From positions 1-25,585 of the forward strand of contig JARYLH010000005.1 in the NCBI GenBank assembly GCA_029907755.1: a DNA stretch of 25,585 nt, in the 5' to 3' direction. Positions within the stretch are counted from its first letter, which is position 1, and each line of letters opens with the position of its first letter. Both the position numbers and the translations under genes were made by a program. The notes below the pieces were generated by a model. The model saw only the letters and a program-made list of their open reading frames with translations, was not told the origin of the DNA and ran no database searches. Shown in pieces: positions 1 through 6,162 of the stretch. This DNA comes from Candidatus Methanosuratincola sp. Its GTDB lineage: Archaea; Thermoproteota; Methanomethylicia; Methanomethylicales; Methanomethylicaceae.

Positions 1-17
1 GAAAAAATTGGACGGGC

Positions 18-1250
18 TCACCCGTGCATGAAGCCCTGGTACCCGTTGCTGAAACCTGAATGCCTGGCGCCGAAATCTCTGTTTTCCCTTCTGGGACCCC
101 TCCGATTGAACCTCTCGCGCCTTTCCCTGTTGTTCCCGGTCGAGCTCATGAATGGCAAGCGCTCAAGATCGCTGTACTCGATCTCTTGGACGCTATACTC
201 GTAGAGGTTCACAATCCTCCTGAAGAAGCCATAGTCATCGACTGTCAGAAGGGATATGGCCTTTCCACGCTCCCCTGCCCTAGCCGTCCTTCCTATCCTG
301 TTCACATAGTCCTCCGAATTCTTAGGTATACTGTAGTTGAAAACGTGGGAGACGTTCTTGAAGTCCAGCCCCCTGGCAGCCACATCGGTCGCGACCAGTA
401 CGTTGATCCTCCCCCTGTGGAAGGAGTCGATTACGCTCTCTCTTCTAGACTGCGAAAGCCCTCCGTGTATGGCGACCGCTGGAATCCCGACCTTGTTCAG
501 GTTCTTTGCCAAGGACTCGACCTCCCGCCTCGAATTGCAGAAAACTATTGCAGTTTTTGGCATCTCGTCCTTGAACAGGCGGACCAACAGGGAGAACCGC
601 ATTTTCCTCTCAACGTTGCAGTAGTACTGCTCGAGCAGGTCTTCCTTCACCTTTATCTCGGTCCGGATCTTTTTCGGATCCTTCGTGAATCTGGATATCA
701 CCTCTTCTAGCCCTTCGGGCATCGTTGCGGCGAATAGGAGCGTCTGCCTCTCTTCAGGCAGGTGCTCCGCTATCTCCGCAACATCGTCTATGAAGCCCAT
801 GTCAACCATCTTATCGGCCTCGTCGAGGACGAATGTGTGGACGTTCGCTGTCCGCAGGTGCCCCTGACCCATAAGGTCGAGAACCCTCCCCGGCGTCCCT
901 ACGATTATCTCAGAGTGCCTCAGACCCGAGATCTGCGGGCCCATCGCAGCCCCTCCGTAGACGCAGACCACGCGCAGGCCCTTCCCAGAGGAGTACTTGG
1001 CGAGCGACTCGCTGATCTGCAGGGCTAGCTCCCTAGTCGGCAGGAGTATGAGCGCCTGGCCGGGCTTCCCCTTGACCACTTTCTCTACAAGCGGTATCCC
1101 AAAGGCAGCCGTCTTCCCAGATCCGGTCTCGGACTGCCCTATCACGTCATGCCCGCCCTTTATGAGGGGTATCGCCTCAGACTGGATCCGAGTCGGCTCT
1201 TTCAGGCCAATCGCCCCTATTGACATCAATATCTCGTCTTGAATTCCCAT
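18..1250 (-). CDS. DEAD-box ATP-dependent RNA helicase
   Basis: This is a superfamily 2 RNA helicase of 410 residues that should unwind or remodel structured RNA, probably in ribosome or mRNA metabolism. The motifs appear in order: Q motif EPTRIQ (about 19-24), Walker A SETGSGKT (about 40-47), PTRELALQ, TPGR, DEAD (about 143-146), AAT in place of the usual SAT, ATDVAARGLD, and NRIGRTARAG, where the usual first His of motif VI is Asn. The last 40 residues are Arg/Gly/Asn-rich, a common RNA-binding tail. The ATG at 1250 is the first usable start. However, the codons just upstream still read K-F-E-E, matching the conserved aromatic residue before the Q motif, so the true N-terminus may be longer or disturbed by an indel. 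The family is certain; the specific role is not. Confidence 0.93.
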   Translation of the reverse strand: MGIQDEILMSIGAIGLKEPTRIQSEAIPLIKGGHDVIGQSETGSGKTAAFGIPLVEKVVKGKPGQALILLPTRELALQISESLAKYSSGKGLRVVCVYGGAAMGPQISGLRHSEIIVGTPGRVLDLMGQGHLRTANVHTFVLDEADKMVDMGFIDDVAEIAEHLPEERQTLLFAATMPEGLEEVISRFTKDPKKIRTEIKVKEDLLEQYYCNVERKMRFSLLVRLFKDEMPKTAIVFCNSRREVESLAKNLNKVGIPAVAIHGGLSQSRRESVIDSFHRGRINVLVATDVAARGLDFKNVSHVFNYSIPKNSEDYVNRIGRTARAGERGKAISLLTVDDYGFFRRIVNLYEYSVQEIEYSDLERLPFMSSTGNNRERRERFNRRGPRRENRDFGARHSGFSNGYQGFMHG

Positions 1251-1409
1251 TTCTTCGAATTTCGTAACACATCAACTCTTTTACTGTTCCGGAGCTACAA
1301 AGACGATAGAATTAGCATGAAGCTAACGCTATTTTTCAAGGCCTTCGTACTTCAGACCTGTTTGAGTCATCAGCGAGTAATATAAACCTTTTTACCGGAT
1401 GCCGAAAGA

Positions 1410-1724
1410 TCAATCCCGATCCAAGAGGTAGCGCCGCACAGCGCCGCAGTTCAGGCAGGTCACCGAGACGTGGGGCGACCTCTTTGCTCGGACCCTCACC
1501 CTGGAGGTTATGCCAGGGTACAGGTATGCTTTGCACTCCCTGCAGACACTCCGCTTGAGCTCCCGAGGTATCCGGACCCGGGTGCGCATAGATATCCTGA
1601 GGGCAAGCTCAACGTACCTGTTAGCCAGCCCGGGGTCGGACTTTACAGCCTGGTTTGCGAACGCGAAGAGGCGCTCTATCCTCTGCCTTGCAAGATCGCG
1701 TATGTGTGCCCTGTTGAGTCTCAA
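1410..1724 (-). CDS. rnp4: Ribonuclease P protein component 4 (Rpp21/Rpr2)
   Basis: A 104-residue archaeal Rpp21 homologue, a protein subunit of RNase P that helps the RNA subunit cleave tRNA 5' leaders. An N-terminal helical part contains the family-typical ANRYVELAL. It is followed by a zinc ribbon with two Cys pairs, CREC and CLNC, near residues 61-64 and 91-94. Length and Cys spacing match the family. The start is a TTG at 1724. A strong TATA box on the minus strand at about 1742-1749 lies only some 20 bases upstream, so the mRNA is essentially leaderless. The gene is divergent from nep1. A second RNase P protein, Pop5, lies at 20893-21192. Confidence 0.9.
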   Translation of the reverse strand: MRLNRAHIRDLARQRIERLFAFANQAVKSDPGLANRYVELALRISMRTRVRIPRELKRSVCRECKAYLYPGITSRVRVRAKRSPHVSVTCLNCGAVRRYLLDRD

Positions 1725-1740
1725 GCGAGGCGAGCCCCCG

Positions 1741-1750
1741 GCTTATATAA
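1741..1750 (-). promoter_or_regulatory. TATA box of rnp4
   Basis: The minus strand reads TTATATAAGC about 20 bases before the TTG start of rnp4, in a GC-rich surrounding. That is the expected place for an archaeal TATA box of a leaderless transcript. Confidence 0.6.
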
Positions 1751-1766
1751 GAAGGATGCCCGCACA

Positions 1767-1776
1767 TCTTTATTAG
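1767..1776 (+). promoter_or_regulatory. TATA box of nep1
   Basis: The plus strand reads TCTTTATTAG. Transcription would start near 1798, giving a short leader that contains a GGAGG ribosome binding site at 1805-1809. Confidence 0.5.
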
Positions 1777-1817
1777 TATGATGACTTGACTCTCTCAAGG
1801 GCTTGGAGGCTCGGACC

Positions 1818-2489
1818 GTGATCACAATGATTATTGGGGAGGCGGCACTCGAGACCGTCCCGAGGGAGATAGCAGGCCACCCATCGGTCACAAGGCTCGC
1901 GGAGAGGAAAGGGAAGAAACCGGAGGAGACGCTGCTGGACATCTCGTTCCACTATGCGGCGATGAAGGGTCTCAGGGACTGGGAGAGGAGGGGGAGGCCC
2001 GACATAACATTCCTTACGCTCCTAGATCTGCTGGAGAGGCCTCTGAACAAGGAAGGCCAGCTTCAGGTCTATGTCCACACGGTAAACAATTTTGTGATCT
2101 GGGTAGCTCCAGAGATAAACATGCCCAGGAACTACACCAGGTTTGTTGGGTTAATGGAACAGCTCTTTTCGGTCGGCAGAGTCCCGCCCAGAGGTAAGCC
2201 GCTCATGCTGCTGAAGAAGGGCACCATCCGAGACGTGATTAATGGAGTCGAACACAGCAGAGTGATATTCCTTACGGAGAACGGCAGAAAAGTCAATCTC
2301 GACAGGTACTTCTCTGAGCTTGTGAAACGAGAAAAACCGGTCTTAGTGATAGGGGGGTTCCAGAGGGGGGAGTTCACGGACTTCTCTCTTGCGGACGAGC
2401 AGATCTCGGTATACAAGAAGCCGCTGGACGCCTGGATCGTGGGGTCAATAGTCTCGCATGAGTTGGAAAGGGCCCTAGGCATCATCTGA
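1818..2489 (+). CDS. nep1: Ribosomal RNA pseudouridine N1-methyltransferase Nep1 (Emg1)
   Basis: Nep1 is a SPOUT-fold methyltransferase that methylates N1 of a pseudouridine in small-subunit rRNA and assists 30S assembly. Family hallmarks visible are GEAALE near the N-terminus, GRPDITF, PLNKEGQLQVYVHT, the arginine-containing stretch PRNYTRFVGLMEQLF, and a C-terminal SPOUT segment with VIGGFQRGEF followed by a Tyr-containing strand. I place the start at the GTG at 1818, because GGAGG at 1805-1809 lies eight bases before it. The ATG at 1827 is the alternative. At 223 residues the protein has normal family length. It is divergent from rnp4, so two RNA-maturation genes share one intergenic region. 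Confidence 0.93.
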   Translation: MITMIIGEAALETVPREIAGHPSVTRLAERKGKKPEETLLDISFHYAAMKGLRDWERRGRPDITFLTLLDLLERPLNKEGQLQVYVHTVNNFVIWVAPEINMPRNYTRFVGLMEQLFSVGRVPPRGKPLMLLKKGTIRDVINGVEHSRVIFLTENGRKVNLDRYFSELVKREKPVLVIGGFQRGEFTDFSLADEQISVYKKPLDAWIVGSIVSHELERALGII

Positions 2490-2497
2490 GCACACGC

Positions 2498-2629
2498 TCA
2501 CATACCAGGAAACAGCCATTTTATGAAGAGCAGCAGGACGACTATGAATATCAAAGAGGCCCCAAAGATGGCCAGCGCCATTATGAGGCACTTCAATGCC
2601 AGCTTCAGATCCCCTTCGGCCGCCTGCAT
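2498..2629 (-). CDS. Small single-pass membrane protein, 43 residues, unknown function
   Basis: An open frame of 43 codons plus stop starts at ATG 2629 and ends at TGA 2498, converging on nep1 with eight bases between the stops. Residues 1-9 are polar (MQAAEGDLK). Residues about 14-40 form one long hydrophobic helix (LIMALAIFGASLIFIVVLLL and on) ending in KWLFPGM. Such a composition is hard to get by chance and looks like a tail-anchored or small single-pass protein. I do not recognise a family. A weak purine-rich GGGGTGG lies upstream. A possible TATA sequence on the minus strand near 2757-2766 would give a leader of roughly 100 bases. The rest of 2630-2817 is AT-rich and shows no other gene. 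Confidence 0.55.
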   Translation of the reverse strand: MQAAEGDLKLALKCLIMALAIFGASLIFIVVLLLFIKWLFPGM

Positions 2630-2817
2630 ATGAAAGGAGCCACCCCTACCCTTTGGGAATTTCTGTCATCGCGCCCCTCCTCGGCGCTTGGGTCCTGGTC
2701 GGTAACATCATCATTCAAAAATCAGCATCCCAGAACCATGTTAAAATCCTCATCGAATTATTTAAACATGATTTTGCAAAACCGGGCGGTCGAACGTAAA
2801 GAATTTTATGGTTTCAT

Positions 2818-2864
2818 AAGTGCGGCCGCCTGGATTTGAACCCGGGATCCGAAGCTTGGGAAGC
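2818..2864. repeat. Left attachment repeat: displaced 3' half of tRNA-Gly
   Basis: This copy matches 5995-6041 at 46 of 47 positions; the difference is T at 2831 against G at 6008. It ends abruptly in the anticodon stem and is followed by unrelated element sequence. It lacks the acceptor 5' strand, D arm and anticodon loop 5' side, so it cannot be a working tRNA. The single change falls in the T-stem, as expected of a fragment no longer under selection. Confidence 0.88.
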
Positions 2865-2883
2865 GACTGATGGTGAATTTCCA

Positions 2884-3012
2884 TCAGATCGGACGGGTCA
2901 CCATCAAATTGATGATGCCTTGTACGGTTGTACCGTACAGCTTTGCAGCCTCCTGGAGCCTGGCGTACAAGCCCTCAGGGACTGTTATCGACTTGAAGCC
3001 CTTCCTGGGCAT
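2884..3012 (-). CDS. Ribbon-helix-helix (CopG/Arc-type) small DNA-binding protein, 42 residues
   Basis: The minus strand encodes a 42-residue protein from ATG 3012 to TGA 2884. It reads basic N-terminus MPRKGF, a beta-strand KSITVPEG, helix LYARLQEAAKLYG, turn, then helix TVQGIINLMV. This is the strand-helix-helix plan of CopG-like RHH dimers, with the short strand that would enter the major groove at residues about 7-11. Such proteins are usual in archaeal plasmids and viruses as repressors or copy-control factors. It lies 20 bases inside the left attachment repeat. The gene contains one copy of the element's 11-bp palindrome at 2929-2939. No clear ribosome binding site is visible. The fold call is good; the regulatory target is inferred. 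Confidence 0.7.
   Translation of the reverse strand: MPRKGFKSITVPEGLYARLQEAAKLYGTTVQGIINLMVTRPI
2921..2939. promoter_or_regulatory. Left palindromic site of the element
   Basis: The segment is TGTACGGT-TGT-ACCGTACA, a perfect inverted repeat with 8-base arms. It contains the 11-bp palindrome TGTACCGTACA (2929-2939), which recurs exactly at 5892-5902 and 5915-5925. It lies 57 bases inside the left attachment repeat. It may be an arm-type integrase site or an operator of the RHH protein; which one is inference. Confidence 0.5.
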
Positions 3013-3084
3013 GACTTACTATATGCCTGCGCTATCGGAAATCCGTTTCGGGTGAGGTGCAGGCGGGGCGGACGGGTTTTCAGG

Positions 3085-3887
3085 TCAAGGGCGCGCCTCT
3101 TGGGCCCTGATCTCGAAGACGCACCTCGTGTTGCCTTTCGCGATGCACTCGGTCTCTTCGACTTGGAATGGCTTGCCGAAGACCTCCGCGAAGACGCCGG
3201 CGATTATCCCTCTCACTAGTGCCCCGTAGGGCTGCCCGGTCAATTTTGCGTCCTTGCACTCGAAGGAATCGTGGACCGCGATCTTCCCGCCCGAGTCCCC
3301 AGGTGGATCACCTCGATCCTCCCGAACCCAGCCCACTGGAAGGCGGCGGTGCTGACGCGGCGGTAGATCTCAACGGGATCCTTCAGACCGACCGCTTCGG
3401 CGGCCGACCTGTGGAGCTTGCCGAAGCCCCTCCCCATCTCGAGCCCCCCGTAGTACAAGAAAGCCTCGCCGCCCGATCCAAACTGCTCCTTTATCCCCTT
3501 GATGAGCCTCCTGTACCCAGCAGCCCTCAGTATTATTGCCCTGTCTCCCCCCGCAGTCAAGGGGTGGGACAGGTTATCGATGACCAATCCGTCGGCGACA
3601 GGCTCGATGATTCTTATGCTCTCAACAGCTCCCGTGGACTCGAGCTCCCTGACCAGCTCTTGCACTGGAACATCGCACTCCGTTACGTCGAGGAAGACCA
3701 GAACTGGGTACGATTCCGTAATCGCCGAAGGCGAGGAGGCAAAGTACATCGGCAGCGCGTGGTGCTTGGCCGCTGCCCTGGTCACGGCGGGTAGCGCTTC
3801 GGGGTCGCTCTTTATGACGAACCTCAGCCCTGCGAGCTTCCTGCCCGGCAGGAGGAGCATGCGGGAAACGTCAAATTCGTAGCTCAT
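3085..3887 (-). pseudogene. V4R-domain protein with N-terminal ACT-like region, frameshifted
   Basis: Reading from ATG 3887, the first frame gives about 197 codons. It then loses homology at a run of four G on the minus strand (3297-3300). A fifth G would join it to the downstream frame that ends at 3085, restoring a protein of about 267 residues. The first 100 residues look like an ACT-like regulatory domain (LPGRKLAGLRFVIKSDPEAL). The rest is a 4-vinyl-reductase (V4R) domain with GGEAFLYYGGLEMGRGFGKL, the Cys at FECKD and the closing motif ETECIAKGNTRCVFEI. V4R domains bind small hydrophobic ligands and often act as sensors. Here it sits inside an integrated element, divergent from the exported-protein gene. 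The break may be real decay or a sequencing error in a homopolymer. Confidence 0.75.
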
Positions 3888-3954
3888 GATGTTTTATTTC
3901 CGTTGTGCAGAGATAACACTTTCGCTCCTCCCACTCCACCCGTCATATTTCCGG

Positions 3955-3966
3955 AAATTCTTAAGC
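3955..3966 (+). promoter_or_regulatory. Possible BRE/TATA before the exported-protein gene set
   Basis: GGAAATTCTTAAG lies about 40 bases before the GTG at 4004. An A-rich BRE-like stretch precedes a weak TATA-like core. It is the only AT-rich stretch in an otherwise GC-rich upstream region. Confidence 0.3.
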
Positions 3967-4003
3967 CTCCCGGGGCGGATATCAGTGGCGCTGGCGAGGA
4001 TCC

Positions 4004-4102
4004 GTGAGCGGCGACGGGAAAGGCAAGCCCTCGCGGGTGGACTGCGGGGAGGAGCTCTTCGGCGGCAGGGACAGGTGCAGGTTACCGTTGGAGGTTACGT
4101 GA
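4004..4102 (+). CDS. Possible 32-residue leader protein
   Basis: A GTG at 4004, preceded at 3996-4000 by GAGGA, opens 32 codons of a polar peptide with two Cys (about residues 14 and 25). Its TGA overlaps an ATG at 4102 in the TGATG arrangement typical of coupled archaeal genes. That ATG begins a short membrane segment in frame with the exported protein downstream. No family is recognised and the spacing of the binding site is short, so this is tentative. Confidence 0.25.
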   Translation: MSGDGKGKPSRVDCGEELFGGRDRCRLPLEVT

Positions 4103-4251
4103 TGACCCCGACCGAGACCGCCGGCGCCTGGATCCCGCTGGTGGTGGCGATTGCGATGCTCAGCATTGCGCTGGGGCTAATCGAGCGCATGTCCAAGCAG
4201 GCAACCCAGAACCCCAAATTTTTTTATCTCTTCACGGGAAAGGTGGATGCG

Positions 4252-5079
4252 ATGAACAAGGTAGCCGCCGTCCTGGTACTGTTCGTACTTTTGCTATTCC
4301 CAGCCGTCAGCGCATCTTCCACGGTCTTCAGCCTCAGGCAGAACAACGTGTGCTACGAAGTGTGGGGAGGCTTCAACGGGGACGCTGTTGGCAATTCCAC
4401 CTATCTTCCTGCGCCAGACGGCAAGTTCGTCTTGTGGATAAACGACACCTCCGGCTCTTGGGGGCTGTCGAAGCTCTCGAGGGGTCTGATGCCCCACTAC
4501 TGGGGGATACGGTACGGTCTGCTTGATGATGAATTTGAGATAAGGAGGGGGCTGCCGACTTGGGACCTGATCCTTGACATAGACTTGAAGCTTGTTGATT
4601 ACCAGCCGTACACCCCCGACAACTCCTCGACCAACGTGGCCATCGTGCTCTTCTTCGAGAGCGTCGAGCCTGGAGTCGACTACCAAGTTAAGTGTTACCA
4701 GACCGAGCTTCAGTTCTTCAGCTACTACGGCGACAGAATTCAGAAGGATCAGGATTGGTTCTTCGAGTGGAGGAACGACTCGGTTGCCCAGTTCAAGCTC
4801 GCGGACAATTTGCAGCCAGGGGTTTACAAGCACTACCACATTAACCTGATGGACTACATCACGCAGATGATGGAGTGCTACAAGCTAAACCACGTGAGGC
4901 TCAAGCACGTCGAGATCTTCACCGAGGCTTACAAGGGCTACTGCGAGTTCGAGGTCTATTCCGCGAAGATTTACGTGGATCAGAACCTGGCATCGCCCTA
5001 CTTCGTCCAGCCAATTATCCCGATAATTCTCGTACTGGGGCTCTGTGTCGTACTGTTCCTGATATTCCTGCGCCGCTGA
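4252..5079 (+). CDS. Exported, C-terminally anchored beta-rich protein, unknown function
   Basis: From ATG 4252 the protein has 275 residues. A signal peptide covers about residues 1-22 (MNKVAAVLVLFVLLLFPAVS). A long extracytoplasmic part follows, rich in aromatic and alternating residues as in beta-jelly-roll or lectin-like folds, with several NxS/T glycosylation sequons. A C-terminal membrane helix (about 249-272) ends in Leu-Arg-Arg. A TATA-like AATTTTTTTAT at about 4219-4229 would give a leaderless or nearly leaderless mRNA, which favours this start. The frame is also open upstream to ATG 4102, which would add another membrane helix (WIPLVVAIAMLSIALGLI) and give 325 residues. It is the only plus-strand gene of the element and may be a surface protein or virion-like cargo; that is inference. 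Confidence 0.65.
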   Translation: MNKVAAVLVLFVLLLFPAVSASSTVFSLRQNNVCYEVWGGFNGDAVGNSTYLPAPDGKFVLWINDTSGSWGLSKLSRGLMPHYWGIRYGLLDDEFEIRRGLPTWDLILDIDLKLVDYQPYTPDNSSTNVAIVLFFESVEPGVDYQVKCYQTELQFFSYYGDRIQKDQDWFFEWRNDSVAQFKLADNLQPGVYKHYHINLMDYITQMMECYKLNHVRLKHVEIFTEAYKGYCEFEVYSAKIYVDQNLASPYFVQPIIPIILVLGLCVVLFLIFLRR

Positions 5080-5089
5080 ATAATTCCCC

Positions 5090-5101
5090 TTTTTTATTTT
5101 T
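5090..5101 (+). terminator. T-rich terminator after the exported-protein gene
   Basis: Twelve bases reading T6-A-T5 begin eleven bases after the stop at 5079. They lie in the narrow gap before the convergent integrase stop at 5110. Oligo-T tracts of this kind are the usual archaeal termination signal. Confidence 0.6.
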
Positions 5102-5109
5102 GAGCTTCA

Positions 5110-5965
5110 CTACAGCACCTTTAGGTTGGCCTTGTCGTATATCTGCTTCAGGTTTTCCAGGCTGTAATCCGTGTAGTGCCTGGCTAGGACGCTCCTGGGA
5201 ATGCGCCCCTGGAAGGCGTCTATGAAGCGATCGGGGACGCCCAAGCGGGCCATCTCGTTGGCGAACCAGAAGCGGAGGGTCTGGGGCGTTATGTGGAGAC
5301 CGGTCTTGTGGTGGGCTACGCGGAAGAGAGTGGACTTGTGTGACCCGCGGATGGGGAACAGCCTGTCAGAGTCCTTCTTGAGCTTGATCCAGACCGTGAG
5401 CTCTTCCTCAAACTCCTCGTTGTAGAAAGTGACGTAGGTCCTCTTGGTGAGCGGATCGTTTTGCGGGATTATGACCCGCACCTGCTGGTTTCTCTGGTCC
5501 ATCCTGAGGTCCAGCAACTCGTGCCTCCTGAGCCCCGTCACGGCGTAGCCGACGAAAAGCAAGGCGCTTGTAGTCGGTGTCCAGGGCAGCGTAAAACTCC
5601 CTGAGTTCGTTTTTCGAGGGAAGGACGCGGATAGGCTCCCACCTCGGTCTCTGCTTTATGTTGAGGTCCCACCCCTGGAACCTGGCGTACGCCTTGAACG
5701 CCTTGACGTAGTTGTTGTAGGTGTTCGGGTTTTCTACCGTGAGCAGGAAGTCGCGGATCTCTTCGATCGCGAATTTGTGGGAAGAGAGGAAGGACCTGAG
5801 GCAGCAGGAATAGTTCCTGGTGGTGTTCCTCTTGCAGGCCATGTCGACGACCACGAACTTCTCAAATTCCTCGGGTGCCCAAGCCTTAGCCTGTACCGTA
5901 CAGCGGCTTACACCTGTACCGTACACGTTTCGCGTTTGTTTGAAAAACGCGCCTTTTTTGGTCAA
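5110..5965 (-). pseudogene. Archaeal tyrosine integrase of the element, frameshifted
   Basis: Two overlapping frames together make one integrase of about 284 residues. The N-terminal core-binding part runs to residue about 134 (NPNTYNNYVKAFKAYARFQGW, then ELREFYAALDTDYKRL). At 5561-5562 an extra T on the minus strand breaks the frame; removing it joins RL to LFVGYAVTGLRRHEL. The catalytic domain then shows Arg I (TGLRRHE), the second box with Gln instead of the usual His (TPQTLRFWF), ARHYTDYS, and the nucleophile Tyr in LKQIYDKA. The start is unclear: TTG 5965 or GTG 5926. Two copies of the element palindrome lie in this 5' region. The gene is next to the intact tRNA-Gly, as in pNOB8-like integrations. 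As read, the enzyme would be truncated. Confidence 0.85.
5892..5925. promoter_or_regulatory. Right pair of palindromic sites of the element
   Basis: TGTACCGTACA occurs at 5892-5902 and again at 5915-5925, 23 bases apart start to start, about two helical turns. Both are identical to the copy at 2929-2939. They overlap the presumed 5' end of the integrase gene and lie 70-103 bases inside the right attachment repeat, mirroring the left site. They may serve as arm-type integrase sites, as an operator, or both. Confidence 0.5.
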
Positions 5966-5983
5966 GCTTTTTTTGGCGCTGAC

Positions 5984-5989
5984 AAAAAA
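5984..5989 (-). terminator. Oligo-T terminator of tRNA-Gly
   Basis: The minus strand has six T about nine bases after the tRNA discriminator base, a normal archaeal tRNA terminator. It lies in element DNA, so the element supplies the end of the tRNA transcript. Confidence 0.6.
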
Positions 5990-5994
5990 GGTTG

Positions 5995-6041
5995 AAGTGC
6001 GGCCGCCGGGATTTGAACCCGGGATCCGAAGCTTGGGAAGC
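5995..6041. repeat. Right attachment repeat within intact tRNA-Gly
   Basis: This is the partner of 2818-2864. It runs from three bases past the tRNA 3' end into the 3' half up to the anticodon stem, so strand exchange took place within or near the anticodon stem-loop, the commonest archaeal integration point. Confidence 0.88.
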
Positions 6042-6073
6042 TTCTATCCTAGACCGGACTAGACCACGGCCGC
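5998..6073 (-). tRNA. tRNA-Gly (anticodon CCC)
   Basis: The minus strand folds as a full cloverleaf. The acceptor stem GCGGCCG pairs with CGGCCGC. The D stem GTCT pairs with GGAT and holds GG in the loop. The anticodon stem GAAGC/GCTTC carries the loop TTCCCAA. The T stem CCGGG/CCCGG carries the loop TTCAAAT, and A73 is the discriminator. The anticodon CCC reads GGG, giving glycine; A73 agrees with archaeal tRNA-Gly. There is no intron and CCA is not encoded. It is the integration target of the element to its left; its 3' half came in with the element and keeps every pair. Confidence 0.93.
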
Positions 6074-6100
6074 TCTGCTCTCACCATTTAGCTTTGTCTA

Positions 6101-6110
6101 ATTTAAAAAA
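6101..6110 (-). promoter_or_regulatory. TATA box of tRNA-Gly
   Basis: The minus strand reads TTTTTTAAAT 28-37 bases upstream of the tRNA 5' end. That is the right place for a TATA box and lies outside the integrated element, so the host promoter is intact. Confidence 0.65.
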
Positions 6111-6162
6111 TCTTCGTTCGGGCTGAGAGAAAAATAAATAAAAAAAGGGCAGGAACTCCGCC

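Larger units (their letters stand above)
2818..6041. mobile_element. Integrated element in the 3' half of tRNA-Gly(CCC), about 3.2 kb
   Basis: A 47-bp direct repeat (2818-2864 and 5995-6041, one mismatch) brackets the segment. The right copy is the 3' half of an intact tRNA-Gly, from the anticodon stem to three bases past A73. The left copy is only the orphan 3' half. A tyrosine integrase gene begins 33 bases inside the right repeat. This is the classical signature of site-specific integration into a tRNA gene that leaves the tRNA reconstituted. Inside are an RHH protein, a frameshifted V4R protein, an exported protein and the frameshifted integrase. No replication protein is recognisable, so it is either a very small element, a satellite, or a remnant after deletion. 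Confidence 0.85.

Noticed and set aside
1355..1375. C/D box RNA with TGATGA and CTGA on the minus strand
   Set aside because: The boxes are twelve bases apart, but there is no second box pair, and the TATA box sits too close to the first.
2818..2864. A second tRNA gene
   Set aside because: Only the 3' half is present, without D arm, 5' acceptor strand or complete anticodon loop.
3886..4251. Long N-terminal extension of the exported protein
   Set aside because: It reads Arg-rich, low-complexity sequence, includes a promoter-like stretch and puts the signal peptide in the middle; only the part from 4102 is kept as an alternative.
5820..6062. Plus-strand frame ending in a Pro-Pro-Gly-Phe-Glu-Pro-Gly peptide
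   Set aside because: This is the usual false reading across the reverse strand of a tRNA gene; it runs through tRNA-Gly and the integrase start.
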